Shown here: piece after piece, positions 1-8,065 of the stretch
Layout of the letters: each line of letters begins with the position of its first letter
How positions within the stretch are numbered: the stretch's first letter is position 1
Source: Bacillus sp. EB01
Lineage (GTDB): Bacteria; Bacillota; Bacilli; Bacillales; Cytobacillaceae
Length of the DNA stretch: 64,000 bases
Direction of reading: 5' to 3'
NCBI RefSeq assembly: GCF_000613125.1
Contig: NZ_HG964497.1
Location: forward strand, 1,131,490 to 1,195,489
The notes under the pieces: model-generated
The model's input: the letters and a program-made list of their open reading frames with translations, nothing else
Told to the model about the DNA's origin: nothing
Database searches by the model: none
Position numbers and translations under genes: made by a program

Positions 1-212
1 TTCAGCATGACCTTTTTGCCTTTCAACTCGGAAAGTTTGACGGTACCACCTTTTAATGTTTTAAGTTCAAAATCCGGGGCTTTTACACCTGCTTCAAGTA
101 TTTGAGCCGAAGCATCTTTTGATGGCTCTTCTTTTTTATTGTCAAGTGATACAAACATGGCAATGGCCATCAATGCGAGTATTAGAACGCTGGCTATCCA
201 CTTTTTTGCCAT
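1..212 (-). CDS. yneN: Thioredoxin-like thiol-disulfide oxidoreductase (YneN/ResA/TlpA type), 3' end cut by window edge
   Basis: Only the first 70 or so codons lie in the window. The protein starts MAKKW, has one hydrophobic N-terminal segment (about residues 5-20) that could be a signal anchor, then a charged linker and the typical opening of the AhpC/TSA-Redoxin fold (GVKAPDFELKTLKGG, then LSELKGKKV). The CxxC active site would fall beyond the window edge. The ATG at 212 follows an AAGGAGGGG ribosome binding site. In Bacillus subtilis the gene next to aconitase is yneN, a thioredoxin-like protein, so both sequence and position agree. It probably acts as a membrane-anchored extracytoplasmic thiol redox protein. 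Confidence 0.75.
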   Translation of the reverse strand, partial: MAKKWIASVLILALMAIAMFVSLDNKKEEPSKDASAQILEAGVKAPDFELKTLKGGTVKLSELKGKKVML

Positions 213-335
213 TCTAGCGCCCCTCCTTTTTAACTACTATCCCGATTTTACACTATCTAAAGAGAGGAAATAAAGGTAATTGCACAAGAAATCGTGCCGA
301 TACTGTGACAATGGGTTTCGTCATTCATGGTAGTT

Positions 336-535
336 GATTCGCGCTCCGGGATGCTTGCGGACCTTAGGGGCGGGCGGTGAGCCTCCTCATCGCTAAAGCG
401 ATTGCGGGGTATCACCTGTCCCACTGTTCCCGCAGGACGTTGAGTAAGCTCCCAAGAAAAAGCATCGCAGGAGAAAATGCGTCTTTTGCATTTTCGAACG
501 AGTCTCGCACCCTCCGCTCCAATCAACTAAATGCC
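336..535. repeat. Dispersed intergenic repeat, copy 1
   Basis: This stretch shares long blocks with 13765-14070, including CCCACTG, CCCGC.AGGAC, AAGCATCGCAGGAGAAAATG and CATTTTCGAACGAGTCT. The flanks are unrelated. It fills most of the 472-base gap between the yneN-like gene and aconitase. Open frames that can be drawn through it (for example 257-526 on the minus strand) have no ribosome binding site and look like by-products of the repeat. Repeats rich in GCGGGCGG and CTCCTC blocks are common between Bacillaceae genes. Function is unknown. Confidence 0.7.
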
Positions 536-640
536 AATCGTTTTCTATTCCAATAGCAATAAAGTTTACGAAAACAGCAATAAACATATCCTTTACAAAA
601 CAACTAATAAAAAAGTAAGTACGTTGAAGACTCCAACAAA

Positions 641-668
641 TAAAGACACCATACGATTGTATGGTGCC
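641..668 (-). terminator. Intrinsic terminator of aconitase gene
   Basis: CACCATAC (647-654) pairs with GTATGGTG (659-666) around a four-base loop and is followed on the minus strand by TCTTTATTTG. It sits directly after the aconitase stop codon. Confidence 0.8.
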
Positions 669-684
669 CTAAAGTATAAAAAGT

Positions 685-3393
685 TTATGCCTTCAATTTT
701 TCACGAAGAACCATTGGAAGGATACCGCCATGGCGATAGTAGTCAATTTCAACTTCAGAATCGAAGCGGACAAGCACTTCAAATTCTGTTACGTTACCGT
801 CTTCATCGACTGCTGTCACTTTCAGAAGATCACGAGGGCGAACGTTCTCATCTACTTGTACAGTGATGGTTTCTTTTCCTGTTAGCCCAAGTGTTTCTGC
901 ACTTTCGCCTTCCTTGAATTGAAGCGGCAGAACGCCCATCATAACAAGATTTGAACGGTGAATACGCTCAAAGCTTTCTGCGATGACAGTCTTAATTCCA
1001 AGCAGGTTTGTTCCTTTTGCAGCCCAGTCACGGGAAGAGCCCATTCCGTAATCTTTACCGGCGAGAACAACAAGGCCTGTGCCTTCATCTTTGTACTTCA
1101 TGCAGGCATCGAAAATTGTAGTCACTTCACCCGTTGGCCAGTAGGTTGTAAATCCTCCTTCTGTGCCAGGAGCAACCTGGTTACGGATTCGGATATTGGC
1201 GAAAGTACCGCGCATCATGACCTCGTGGTTACCACGGCGTGAGCCATATGAGTTAAAGTCGCGTGGCTGAACACCTTTTTCAAGCAAATATTTACCTGCA
1301 GGAGTGTTTTTGCCGATTGCCCCAGCCGGTGAAATATGGTCGGTTGTGACGGAATCGCCAAACTTGGCAACAACTCGCAGGTTTGCAAGAGGCTCAACCT
1401 TGCCTGGCTCAGGAGACAAGCCTTCAAAATAAGGCGGGTTTTGGATGTAGGTAGAATCCGCATCCCAGCTGTAAAGCGGCTCATTGCTCGTCTGGATTTC
1501 ATTCCAGCGCTCGTTGTCACTGAAAACATTTTCATATTCTCTTCTGAATAATTCAGGAGTAACGGTTTGTTTAACTACTTCATTTACTTCTTCAGTTGTT
1601 GGCCAGATGTCCTTGAAGTAAATATCGTTTCCATCGCGGTCCTTGCCGATTGGCTCAACCTGGAAGTCAACGTTCACATTACCTGCAAGTGCATACGCAA
1701 CAACAAGTGGCGGAGAAGCAAGATAGTTAGCTTTTACTAATGGATGGATACGTCCTTCAAAGTTCCTGTTGCCTGAAAGGACAGACGTAACAAGAAGATC
1801 GTTATCCGCAACTGCTTTTTCGATTTCCTCGCGAAGCGGTCCGGAGTTTCCGATGCAAGTTGTACAACCATAACCAACTAGGTTAAATCCAAGTTTTTCA
1901 AGGTATGGAAGCAAGCCGGAATCACGGAGATATCCTGTAACTACCTTCGAACCAGGTGCCAGTGATGTTTTAACGAACTTTGGTACTTCCATTCCAAGCT
2001 CGACAGCTTTTTTCGCTACAAGTCCCGCTCCAACGAGTACGTATGGATTGGATGTATTTGTACAGGAAGTAATCGCCGCAATAGCGACTGCGCCTGTCTT
2101 CATTGCTGTCTGGTCGCCGTTGTTGAAGTTTACGGTAACTTCCCTATCAAGCTCCTTCTCCTTTAACCCGAATCCCTGGTTTCCTTGAGGGGCGCTGACG
2201 GCTTTGACAAACTCTTCTTTCATTTTTGAAAGAGGAATCAAATCCTGCGGGCGCTTAGGGCCGGACAGGTTGGCTTCAATACCGCTAAGGTCAATTTCAA
2301 CTACATCGGTGTAAACTGGTTCAATCGCTGGATCAAAGAACAGCCCATTCGCTTTGCAGTATGCTTCAACGACGTTTACTTGTTCATCATCACGTCCAGT
2401 TAGGCGCATATAGTCAAGAGATTCGTTATCGATCGGGAAGAACCCGCAAGTTGCGCCGTATTCCGGAGCCATGTTGGCGATTGTCGCACGGTCCGCAAGT
2501 GGCAGCTGCGATACTCCAGGTCCGAAGAATTCAACGAATTTACCGACTACGCCGTGGCTTCTTAGCACTTGTGTAACCTTCAATGCAAGGTCAGTCGCAG
2601 TAGCGCCATTTGGAAGGGTGCCTACAAGCTTGACGCCGACTACTTCAGGAACAGGGAAATAAGACGGCTGGCCAAGCATTCCTGCTTCAGCTTCAATACC
2701 GCCTACACCCCATCCTAGAACGCCAAGGCCATTGATCATCGTTGTATGCGAGTCTGTCCCGACTAGAGTATCAGGGTATGCTTCCAATTCTCCATCTGCT
2801 GTCTCGGCAACATGGACAACATCTGCCAGATACTCCAGGTTTACCTGGTGGACTATACCAGTTGCAGGCGGTACAGCGCGATAGTTATTGAATGCTTTTT
2901 GTGCCCAGTTCAGGAACTGGTAACGCTCTGCGTTACGCTCGAATTCAAGAACCATGTTGGCTTCAAGTGATCCAGGGCCGCCGTATTGATCAACCTGTAC
3001 AGAGTGGTCAATGACAAGATCGACAGTCTTTTCAGGATTGATTTTATCAGCGTCACCGCCCAGGTCTGCTACTGCCTTACGAAGCGAGGCAAGGTCAACA
3101 ACGACCGGAACGCCAGTGAAGTCCTGAAGGATGACGCGTGATGGTTTGAATGGAACATCCACATCACGGACTTCGCTTGTGCCCCATTTTGCTAGGTTTT
3201 CAACATGCTCCTTTGTGATGACACGGCCATCATTCTGGCGAAGCACCGATTCTAAAAGAACTTTAATGGAATAAGGCAAGTTTGCAACTTTGCCAGCGCC
3301 TGCTTCCTCAAGAGCAGCCAGACGGTAGTAATGGTAGCGTTTACCGTTAGCCTCAAATGAAGAGCGGGCATTAAATACATCATGATTTGTCAT
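685..3393 (-). CDS. citB: Aconitate hydratase (aconitase A)
   Basis: Cytoplasmic TCA-cycle enzyme that converts citrate to isocitrate via cis-aconitate. It uses a [4Fe-4S] cluster. The cluster cysteines are visible in [10 protein letters not shown] (about residue 440) and in [11 protein letters not shown] (about 505-508). The C-terminal swivel domain carries [13 protein letters not shown] and [11 protein letters not shown]. The length of 902 residues is close to the roughly 909 of B. subtilis CitB. I start it at the ATG at 3393 (MTNHDVF) because AAGGGGGT lies 7-8 bases upstream. The longer reading to 3489 has no such site. B. subtilis CitB also binds RNA when it loses its cluster, and the same may hold here. 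A TATAAT lies at 3491-3496 (minus strand) with only a weak -35. The gene is monocistronic, with its own terminator. Confidence 0.97.
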   Translation of the reverse strand: MTNHDVFNARSSFEANGKRYHYYRLAALEEAGAGKVANLPYSIKVLLESVLRQNDGRVITKEHVENLAKWGTSEVRDVDVPFKPSRVILQDFTGVPVVVDLASLRKAVADLGGDADKINPEKTVDLVIDHSVQVDQYGGPGSLEANMVLEFERNAERYQFLNWAQKAFNNYRAVPPATGIVHQVNLEYLADVVHVAETADGELEAYPDTLVGTDSHTTMINGLGVLGWGVGGIEAEAGMLGQPSYFPVPEVVGVKLVGTLPNGATATDLALKVTQVLRSHGVVGKFVEFFGPGVSQLPLADRATIANMAPEYGATCGFFPIDNESLDYMRLTGRDDEQVNVVEAYCKANGLFFDPAIEPVYTDVVEIDLSGIEANLSGPKRPQDLIPLSKMKEEFVKAVSAPQGNQGFGLKEKELDREVTVNFNNGDQTAMKTGAVAIAAITSCTNTSNPYVLVGAGLVAKKAVELGMEVPKFVKTSLAPGSKVVTGYLRDSGLLPYLEKLGFNLVGYGCTTCIGNSGPLREEIEKAVADNDLLVTSVLSGNRNFEGRIHPLVKANYLASPPLVVAYALAGNVNVDFQVEPIGKDRDGNDIYFKDIWPTTEEVNEVVKQTVTPELFRREYENVFSDNERWNEIQTSNEPLYSWDADSTYIQNPPYFEGLSPEPGKVEPLANLRVVAKFGDSVTTDHISPAGAIGKNTPAGKYLLEKGVQPRDFNSYGSRRGNHEVMMRGTFANIRIRNQVAPGTEGGFTTYWPTGEVTTIFDACMKYKDEGTGLVVLAGKDYGMGSSRDWAAKGTNLLGIKTVIAESFERIHRSNLVMMGVLPLQFKEGESAETLGLTGKETITVQVDENVRPRDLLKVTAVDEDGNVTEFEVLVRFDSEVEIDYYRHGGILPMVLREKLKA

Positions 3394-3891
3394 ATGTAAA
3401 CCCCCTTCTTTCTTCAACACAATAATATAGTAAAAAATTCTAAAAGTCGAAAAGTTTGAACTTCTCCCATCCTCCACGACTTTTCGCACAATTATATCGT
3501 AATATAACGAGATTGCTATGTAAATAATTAGAATGTTATTGATTTCAATAAGTTTTTCTTATACCAAAAATAAAAATAGCTCTGTATTTTTGTTTTTGGG
3601 GTATTTTTCACAATCTTTAAAGTGAGTGGCGAGCCAATCCGTAAACCTTCTGCCTATGGAGGTTCCAAGGCTCTTGATCTGTCCGGGCGCTATTAAACTG
3701 CCTGTAAACTGAAGTTCTTAGGCTCATATAAATTTTTTGTGTACAGTTGCTGCCATACTCTTTTTTGTGGTTTTTATCTCAAAATGGGTCCGCTAAATCG
3801 TTAGGTGTAAAAAAACAAATAAAGTTATGGTAAAAAAGCAAATCATGCTTTTTGTGAATAAGGAAAATATATAAATAGGGGGTGATTAATC
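3394..3891. other. Intergenic region between divergent citB and sspO
   Basis: About 500 AT-rich bases without a convincing gene. It must hold the citB promoter (a TATAAT at 3491-3496, minus strand) and the sspO promoter. Just ahead of sspO there is a small hairpin, AAAAAGCA (3833-3840) against TGCTTTTT (3846-3853), which could be a terminator for read-through or part of the sspO leader. I could not place a confident forespore sigma-G promoter. Confidence 0.4.
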
Positions 3892-4041
3892 GTGGCGAAA
3901 AAAAGAGCGAATCATGTGCGTCCTGGTATGAACGCGGCCAAGGCACAGGGTATGGGTGCTGGATATAACGAAGAAGCTGGAACTGAGCAATTAACGGAGA
4001 TGGAAAGGCAAAACAATAAAAAGAGGAAAAAGAATCAATAG
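3892..4041 (+). CDS. sspO: Small acid-soluble spore protein O (SspO/CotK)
   Basis: A 49-residue basic protein with a GTG start ([14 protein letters not shown]...). It is rich in Asn, Gly, Ala and Lys and ends KKRKKNQ, matching the SspO family by sequence, length (48 in B. subtilis) and position beside citB. SspO is a minor spore core protein made in the forespore. Ribosome binding site AGGGGGTGAT precedes the start. In B. subtilis sspO and sspP form one operon. Here a strong terminator and a small convergent gene separate them, so they are probably expressed independently. Confidence 0.93.
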   Translation: MAKKRANHVRPGMNAAKAQGMGAGYNEEAGTEQLTEMERQNNKKRKKNQ

Positions 4042-4046
4042 GCAGC

Positions 4047-4094
4047 AATAACAGTTAAAGGAACAAGCGAGTGCTTGTTCCTTTAACTGTTATT
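4047..4094 (+). terminator. Long bidirectional terminator between sspO and a convergent gene
   Basis: A perfect 22-bp stem (4047-4068 with 4073-4094) and a four-base loop, directly after sspO. The TAA stop codon of the convergent minus-strand gene (4090-4092) is inside the right arm, so the same hairpin can end both transcripts. Confidence 0.85.
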
Positions 4095-4350
4095 GGAAAT
4101 TATTCACTTCATCAACAATAGACCGTAAATCCTGCCGGAATTGTTCCAGCTGGGCACGCTGATGTTCAGATGCGACTTCTAGGGCATTTTCTATTTGTGA
4201 ATATGCTTCATTTACTTCATTTTTCAAATGCTTTAGTTGGTGGCCGTAGCTTGCACTGTCTCTGATAATTTCCGTATAAAGTTCGTGAGCTTCTTCGTAT
4301 CCTTGCTGGGCCGCCTGAAATGCTTGCTGTTTATTCTTATGGTAAGGCAT
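4090..4350 (-). CDS. Small coiled-coil protein of unknown function (possibly DUF2524/YtzC-like)
   Basis: About 86 residues, acidic and rich in Gln and Glu, with heptad-like hydrophobic spacing over most of its length (HLKNEVNEAY...QLEQFRQDLRSIVDEV), so an all-helical coiled coil is likely. No signal peptide or membrane segment. The GTG at 4362 overlaps the AAGGAG ribosome binding site (4362-4367), so the ATG at 4350 is the better start. The C-terminal half has some resemblance to small Bacillus proteins such as YtzC (QR.QL..MR pattern), but I cannot assign it firmly. Its stop codon lies within the sspO terminator. Confidence 0.65.
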   Translation of the reverse strand: MPYHKNKQQAFQAAQQGYEEAHELYTEIIRDSASYGHQLKHLKNEVNEAYSQIENALEVASEHQRAQLEQFRQDLRSIVDEVNNFQ

Positions 4351-4512
4351 CGTGTTGTCCACTCCTTAAATAGGTTAAGCATGTACCGCGTACCGTTAAA
4401 GTGTGCACTTTGCATTAAATTATTCAAGGGGCTTAAAATGCTTGGCGTGGATGTTTTCGGAAGGGATAAAACAACTTGCCGGGTCCATCCTAATGAGTAG
4501 GAGGGATGAAAA

Positions 4513-4644
4513 ATGGCGAAAAATAATCGTAGCAACCGTGAGCTTGTCCAGAATAGCAGCCAGCCTAAACCGCTTAGCGGTTCCCATAAAGTAAAAAACC
4601 GCCAGCATTCGAGGGCAAAACACAACACCCATCATGATATGTAG
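4513..4644 (+). CDS. sspP: Small acid-soluble spore protein P (SspP/CotL)
   Basis: A 43-residue protein ([13 protein letters not shown]..., ending HNTHHDM) preceded by AGGAGGG. Composition (Asn, Ser, His, Lys) and motifs [14 protein letters not shown] fit SspP, a minor small acid-soluble spore protein made in the forespore. It sits on the same side of citB as sspO, as in B. subtilis, but is separated from sspO by the small convergent gene at 4090-4350. A hairpin terminator follows at once. Confidence 0.9.
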   Translation: MAKNNRSNRELVQNSSQPKPLSGSHKVKNRQHSRAKHNTHHDM

Positions 4645-4654
4645 CATAAAAGAA

Positions 4655-4681
4655 GCGTCCGATACGTAATCTATCGGACGC
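4655..4681 (+). terminator. Terminator shared by sspP and convergent selA
   Basis: GCGTCCGATA (4655-4664) pairs with TATCGGACGC (4672-4681). It lies between the convergent sspP stop and the selA stop. On the minus strand it is followed by a CTTCTTTTA run. Confidence 0.8.
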
Positions 4682-4698
4682 CTGTTTCCATATAGGGT

Positions 4699-6105
4699 TC
4701 ACCACTGGCTAAGTGACTCGATAATGATTGATGCTTCTTCAGAAGTAACAGTCCGTAAATCCAACAATACTGCCTCATTTTGGATTCTGCTGATAATTGG
4801 AAGTTTGGACTCAAGCCTTAACTTCCTTTCCAATTGATCAGCAGTAAGTGTGGTATGAGTCAATGCAACTGAATAAGAGGGCAGCAGTACATCAGGCATA
4901 GTTCCTCCCCCTACCTGCCCCTTAGTCGGCAAAATGGTTGTAAGATAGCTTTGGGTTTTGCTTGCAAGTTCGTTTGCAAAATTAGCTGAGCGCTCTTTAA
5001 GTTCGTCCTGGCTTGTTAAGAGAGCACCCACTGTTGGGATGGATCTAATTCCTTGTTCACCCTTCAAATAAGCTAGCAGAATAGCTTCAAGTGCTGCCAG
5101 AGTCATTTTATCAACCCGGACCACACGGGCAAGCTGATGCTTTTTAAGCCTATCAATTAATTCTTTTTTTCCAGCGATAATGCCGGCTTGAGGCCCTCCG
5201 AGCAGCTTGTCGCCGCTAAAAGAAACAATGTCGGCTCCGGCTTCAATCACTTCTTTTACATGTGGCTCTTCCCCAATTCCATGCTTACTGAAATTGTATA
5301 ATGCTCCGCTCCCTAGATCCTCATAGAAAACGACGTGGTTATTCTTAGAGACAAGACTAATCAATTCCTGGGCCTCAACACTCTTGGTGAATCCTATCAC
5401 TTTGAAGTTACTCGTATGTACCTTCATGACCATGGCTGTATTTTCATTAATGGCCCGCTCATAATCAGCAAGGTGTGTTTTATTGGTTGTTCCAATTTCA
5501 ACGAGTTGTGCCCCGCTTTCTTCCATGATAGAAGAAATCCTGAATGAGCCGCCAATTTCTACGAGCTGTCCTCGTGATACCACAACCTCTTTGTTTTTTG
5601 CTAAAGCAGTTAAGATAAGGTAAACGGCCGCTGCGTTGTTGTTTACGACCATTGCTGCTTCCGCCCCGGTAATCTCTTGCAGCAGTTTTTCAATGTGGCT
5701 GTGGCGTGAACCGCGCTCGCCTTCCTGAAGCTTGTATTCAAGATTGGAGTAATTCCCTGCCACTTCGGCTGCATGCCGGATTGCCTCTTCACTAAGCCTT
5801 GCCCTGCCAAGATTCGTATGAAGAATTGTACCCGTGGCATTAATAACCCTTTTGATGGTGTAGGAAAAGTTCTGACTGACCTTTTTTTGTAGATGTTCAA
5901 ACAAAGCGTCTATAAAAGCAGCTGTCCCAGGCTCAGGTCCCTGCCATTGCCCTTTTAGGATACTTGTCCGTATCTCATCCACCACTGCTTTCAACTGCTG
6001 GCTTAGCTGTGTGAATTCAATCGATGTTTCTTCAATTAGATGAAGGAACCGGCTGTCTTGCTGAAGTTCATGGACAGGCGGTATGGAACGAAGCAATTGT
6101 TTCAA
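4699..6105 (-). CDS. selA: L-seryl-tRNA(Sec) selenium transferase (selenocysteine synthase)
   Basis: PLP enzyme that converts seryl-tRNA(Sec) to selenocysteinyl-tRNA(Sec) using selenophosphate from SelD. Family blocks are clear: INATGTILHTNLGRARL, VNNNAAAVYLIL, SRGQLVEIGGSFRI, MKVHTSNFKVIGFT and the PLP-lysine motif SFSGDKLLGGPQAG. From the TTG at 6105 it is 468 residues, close to the 463 of E. coli SelA. I prefer this TTG because AAGGGG lies 9 bases upstream and because the in-frame ATG at 6144 overlaps the TATAAT promoter hexamer at 6143-6148. The adjacent selW-like gene and selD support a working selenocysteine pathway. SelB and selC (tRNA-Sec) are not in the window. Confidence 0.95.
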   Translation of the reverse strand: MKQLLRSIPPVHELQQDSRFLHLIEETSIEFTQLSQQLKAVVDEIRTSILKGQWQGPEPGTAAFIDALFEHLQKKVSQNFSYTIKRVINATGTILHTNLGRARLSEEAIRHAAEVAGNYSNLEYKLQEGERGSRHSHIEKLLQEITGAEAAMVVNNNAAAVYLILTALAKNKEVVVSRGQLVEIGGSFRISSIMEESGAQLVEIGTTNKTHLADYERAINENTAMVMKVHTSNFKVIGFTKSVEAQELISLVSKNNHVVFYEDLGSGALYNFSKHGIGEEPHVKEVIEAGADIVSFSGDKLLGGPQAGIIAGKKELIDRLKKHQLARVVRVDKMTLAALEAILLAYLKGEQGIRSIPTVGALLTSQDELKERSANFANELASKTQSYLTTILPTKGQVGGGTMPDVLLPSYSVALTHTTLTADQLERKLRLESKLPIISRIQNEAVLLDLRTVTSEEASIIIESLSQW

Positions 6106-6142
6106 AATGGAAAACCCCTTCACGAAATAGTAGCTTTTTCCC

Positions 6143-6151
6143 ATTATAGCA
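6143..6151 (-). promoter_or_regulatory. Extended -10 promoter of selA
   Basis: TGCTATAAT on the minus strand is a perfect -10 hexamer with the TGn extension. It lies between the selW-like terminator and the selA start. No strong -35 is visible 17 bases upstream, which is usual for extended -10 promoters. Confidence 0.6.
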
Positions 6152-6198
6152 CTTAAACATTTTGATTGAGACGCAGTGATGTGAAGAAAAAACAAAAC

Positions 6199-6226
6199 TC
6201 CCGCAAGTACGTGTCACTTGCGGGAG
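6199..6226 (-). terminator. Terminator of the selW-like gene
   Basis: CTCCCGCAAG (6199-6208) pairs with CTTGCGGGAG (6217-6226). On the minus strand it is followed by TTTTGTTTTTT. It separates the selW-like gene from selA. Confidence 0.85.
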
Positions 6227-6233
6227 AAGCAGA

Positions 6234-6473
6234 TTATAGAGACTCTATTTTGGAGATGACTTCAGCAGCCTTTGGGAAAACGCCTGTTTCATCTTTTGAA
6301 TAAACTTTTTCGCCATTCACAGTCACTTCGAAGATCCCCCCTGAAGCAGGAACCAGTTCGAACTTGGATATGTTCTGGCGGAAATGTGTAATCAGTTCCT
6401 CCGCGAAACTCGCGGCTTTTGGAGCGTAGTTTCACATCATGCAAAATTGGACTTTAACTTCAAACTTTCCCAT
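6234..6473 (-). CDS. SelW/Rdx-family selenoprotein with in-frame TGA (selenocysteine)
   Basis: Reading through one TGA (6434-6432, minus strand) gives a 79-residue protein. It starts MGKFEVKVQF, has the redox motif C11-M-M-Sec14, and continues into GGIFEV and GEKVYSKDETGVFP. These are the hallmarks of the thioredoxin-like Rdx family (SelW, SelT, SelH, bacterial SelW-like proteins): a CxxU motif after the first beta strand and a GxFP ending. A 6-bp hairpin with a G at the first loop position follows the TGA and fits a bacterial SECIS. The gene lies between selA and selD. The substrate is unknown. The family is thought to act in thiol redox reactions. Standard gene callers would stop at the TGA and lose it. 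Confidence 0.9.
6401..6415 (-). promoter_or_regulatory. Candidate bacterial SECIS hairpin in the selW-like gene
   Basis: On the minus strand CCGCGA-GTT-TCGCGG forms a perfect 6-bp stem with a three-base loop starting with G. It begins 16 bases after the TGA. Bacterial SECIS elements lie in the coding region just after UGA and carry a G in the first two loop positions, where SelB binds. Confidence 0.65.
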
Positions 6474-6657
6474 TAAATAACCCCCATGTTGAAAATAATA
6501 TAGCTACGGATATTTTAGTATGCCCGTAAAAAAGCAGCAAATGATATGCCTATGATACTCGAGGCGGCGAAAAAGCCCCAGTTTTCCGCTATTGTGAATT
6601 CTGTACACGTGCGGAAATCTTCCTCAAAAGGTATACTAATGATTGGAGGTGGACAAG

Positions 6658-7710
6658 TTGAGCGAACAGGATAAAATCCGCCTGACCTCTTTATCGACTA
6701 AAGCTGGTTGAGGCTGCAAAATTGGTCCTGAGGACCTTGCGCAAGTTTTGCGTAATTTACCAAAACAAGACCCTATTCCGGAATTGCTTGTTGGCAATGA
6801 AACATCGGATGATGCAGGTGTGTATAAAATCTCTGATTCACTTGCCCTTATTCAAACGGTCGATTATTTCACACCAGTAGTTGATGATCCGTATATGTTT
6901 GGGCAAATTGCCGCCGCTAATTCGCTGAGTGACGTTTATGCTATGGGCGGCGAGCCGAAAACAGTCATGAACATTGTTGGCTATCCTATCAAGAAGCTTG
7001 GCGCTGATATGCTTTCTGAAATATTGCGTGGAGCGGCCGATAAGGTAAAGGAAGCAGGAGCTATCACAATTGGCGGACATTCCGTGGATGACCAGGAGCC
7101 GAAATTCGGCCTATCTGTCACAGGATTCGTCCATCCGGAAAAGTTCTGGAAGAATGTTGGCGCCCGCCCTGGTGATGTGCTCGTCCTGACAAAGCCAATT
7201 GGAGTAGGTATTCTGACTACTGGAATCAAGCGTGGAGCTGTTACAGCGGCCCAGGAAGAAAAAGTAACTGCAACGATGGCGATGCTGAATAAAACTGCTG
7301 CAGAAGTGCTGCAAAACTATTCTCCGCATGCGGTTACCGATGTCACCGGTTTCGGTTTGGCAGGTCATGGCAGTGAAATGGCCAGAGGCAGTGACGTAAG
7401 CTTTGAATTGGATTTCAACTCAATTCCTTGCCTGGAAGGAACGATCGAACTCGCACGCGATGGAATTGTCCCTGGAGGTTCGAAATCAAACCATTCCTGG
7501 CTTAAGAATGATGTTGAATACAGCGGCTTAGAGCTTGCAGAACAGCTTGTTGTCTGTGATGCGATTACATCCGGAGGCCTTCTGGCTTCTATTTCACCAG
7601 ATGAAGCAGAAAAGTTCGTGGCCGACCTGCATGTGTTAGGCGTAAAGGATGCGGCCATCATCGGTAAAGTGACCGAGCGGAAAGAAAAGCTGATTTATAT
7701 CAGCAAATAA
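6658..7710 (+). CDS. selD: Selenide, water dikinase (selenophosphate synthetase), itself a selenoprotein
   Basis: Makes selenophosphate from selenide and ATP, the selenium donor for SelA. Translation from the TTG at 6658 (GGAGGT seven bases upstream) gives 350 residues with one in-frame TGA at 6709-6711. It encodes Sec18 in the glycine-rich active site G-Sec-G-C-K, where E. coli SelD has Cys17. Downstream are the usual domains: DDAGVY, IQTVDYFTPVVDDPYMFGQIAAANSLSDVYAMGG, and GGHSVDDQEPKFGLSVTG. An ATG start at 6748 would remove the catalytic loop, so it is wrong. It is transcribed away from the selW-like gene and selA and ends in its own terminator. Confidence 0.96.
6716..6751 (+). promoter_or_regulatory. 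Candidate bacterial SECIS element in selD
   Basis: GGTCC-TGA-GGACC (6724-6736) forms a 5-bp apical stem with a G in the second loop position, 12 bases after the UGA codon. An outer helix GCAAAA (6716-6721) with TTTTGC (6746-6751) can close it, leaving a bulge. This fits the layout of bacterial SECIS elements read by SelB. Confidence 0.6.
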
Positions 7711-7728
7711 TTCGAATGGCTAATTGGA

Positions 7729-7772
7729 AAAAACTACTCTTGGCAAAGTATTTCATGCTATGAGTAGTTTTT
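7729..7772 (+). terminator. Terminator of selD
   Basis: AAAAACTACTC (7729-7739) pairs with GAGTAGTTTTT (7762-7772) and ends in a T run. Confidence 0.8.
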
Positions 7773-7811
7773 TTGTACCCTCTCATATTTAATTTCCCTT
7801 AGCGAGAAAGT

Positions 7812-7965
7812 TTTCAAGGACAAATTGGAATTGTAACTATAGTGAAATGTCCTTGAACTTGTCTTTCAAGTACAAATTTATGTCGCGGGACTACGAAATG
7901 TCCTTGAAACGTGGTTTCAAGGACAAATTAATGCTGAACAATAGAAAAATGTACTTGAACCGTTA
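7812..7965. repeat. Three tandem palindromic units of about 52 bp (family A, locus 1)
   Basis: Units start with TTTCAAGGACA or TTTCAAGTACA at 7812, 7864 and 7915 (steps of 52 and 51). Each ends with the reverse complement, TGTCCTTGAA or TGTACTTGAA, so neighbouring units form a hairpin. The same family recurs at 41056-41211. Confidence 0.8.
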
Positions 7966-8022
7966 TACGGTAAAAAACATAAGAATACTCAATTGAATGA
8001 TAGGCGCATACTAATGAAAAAC

Positions 8023-8048
8023 CCCCGAAGTCATTTCTGGCATCGGGG
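8023..8048 (-). terminator. Terminator of the kbl-tdh operon
   Basis: CCCCGA (8023-8028) pairs with TCGGGG (8043-8048). On the minus strand the stem is followed by GTTTTT, directly after the tdh stop. Confidence 0.75.
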
Positions 8049-8065
8049 CGCACTTTATAAGTTAT

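Noticed and set aside
257..526. Minus-strand open frame of 89 codons
   Set aside because: It lies in the dispersed repeat, has no ribosome binding site and no family resemblance.
6748..7710. selD starting at the ATG at 6748
   Set aside because: This loses the conserved active-site loop that lies before it in the same frame and leaves the good ribosome binding site unused.
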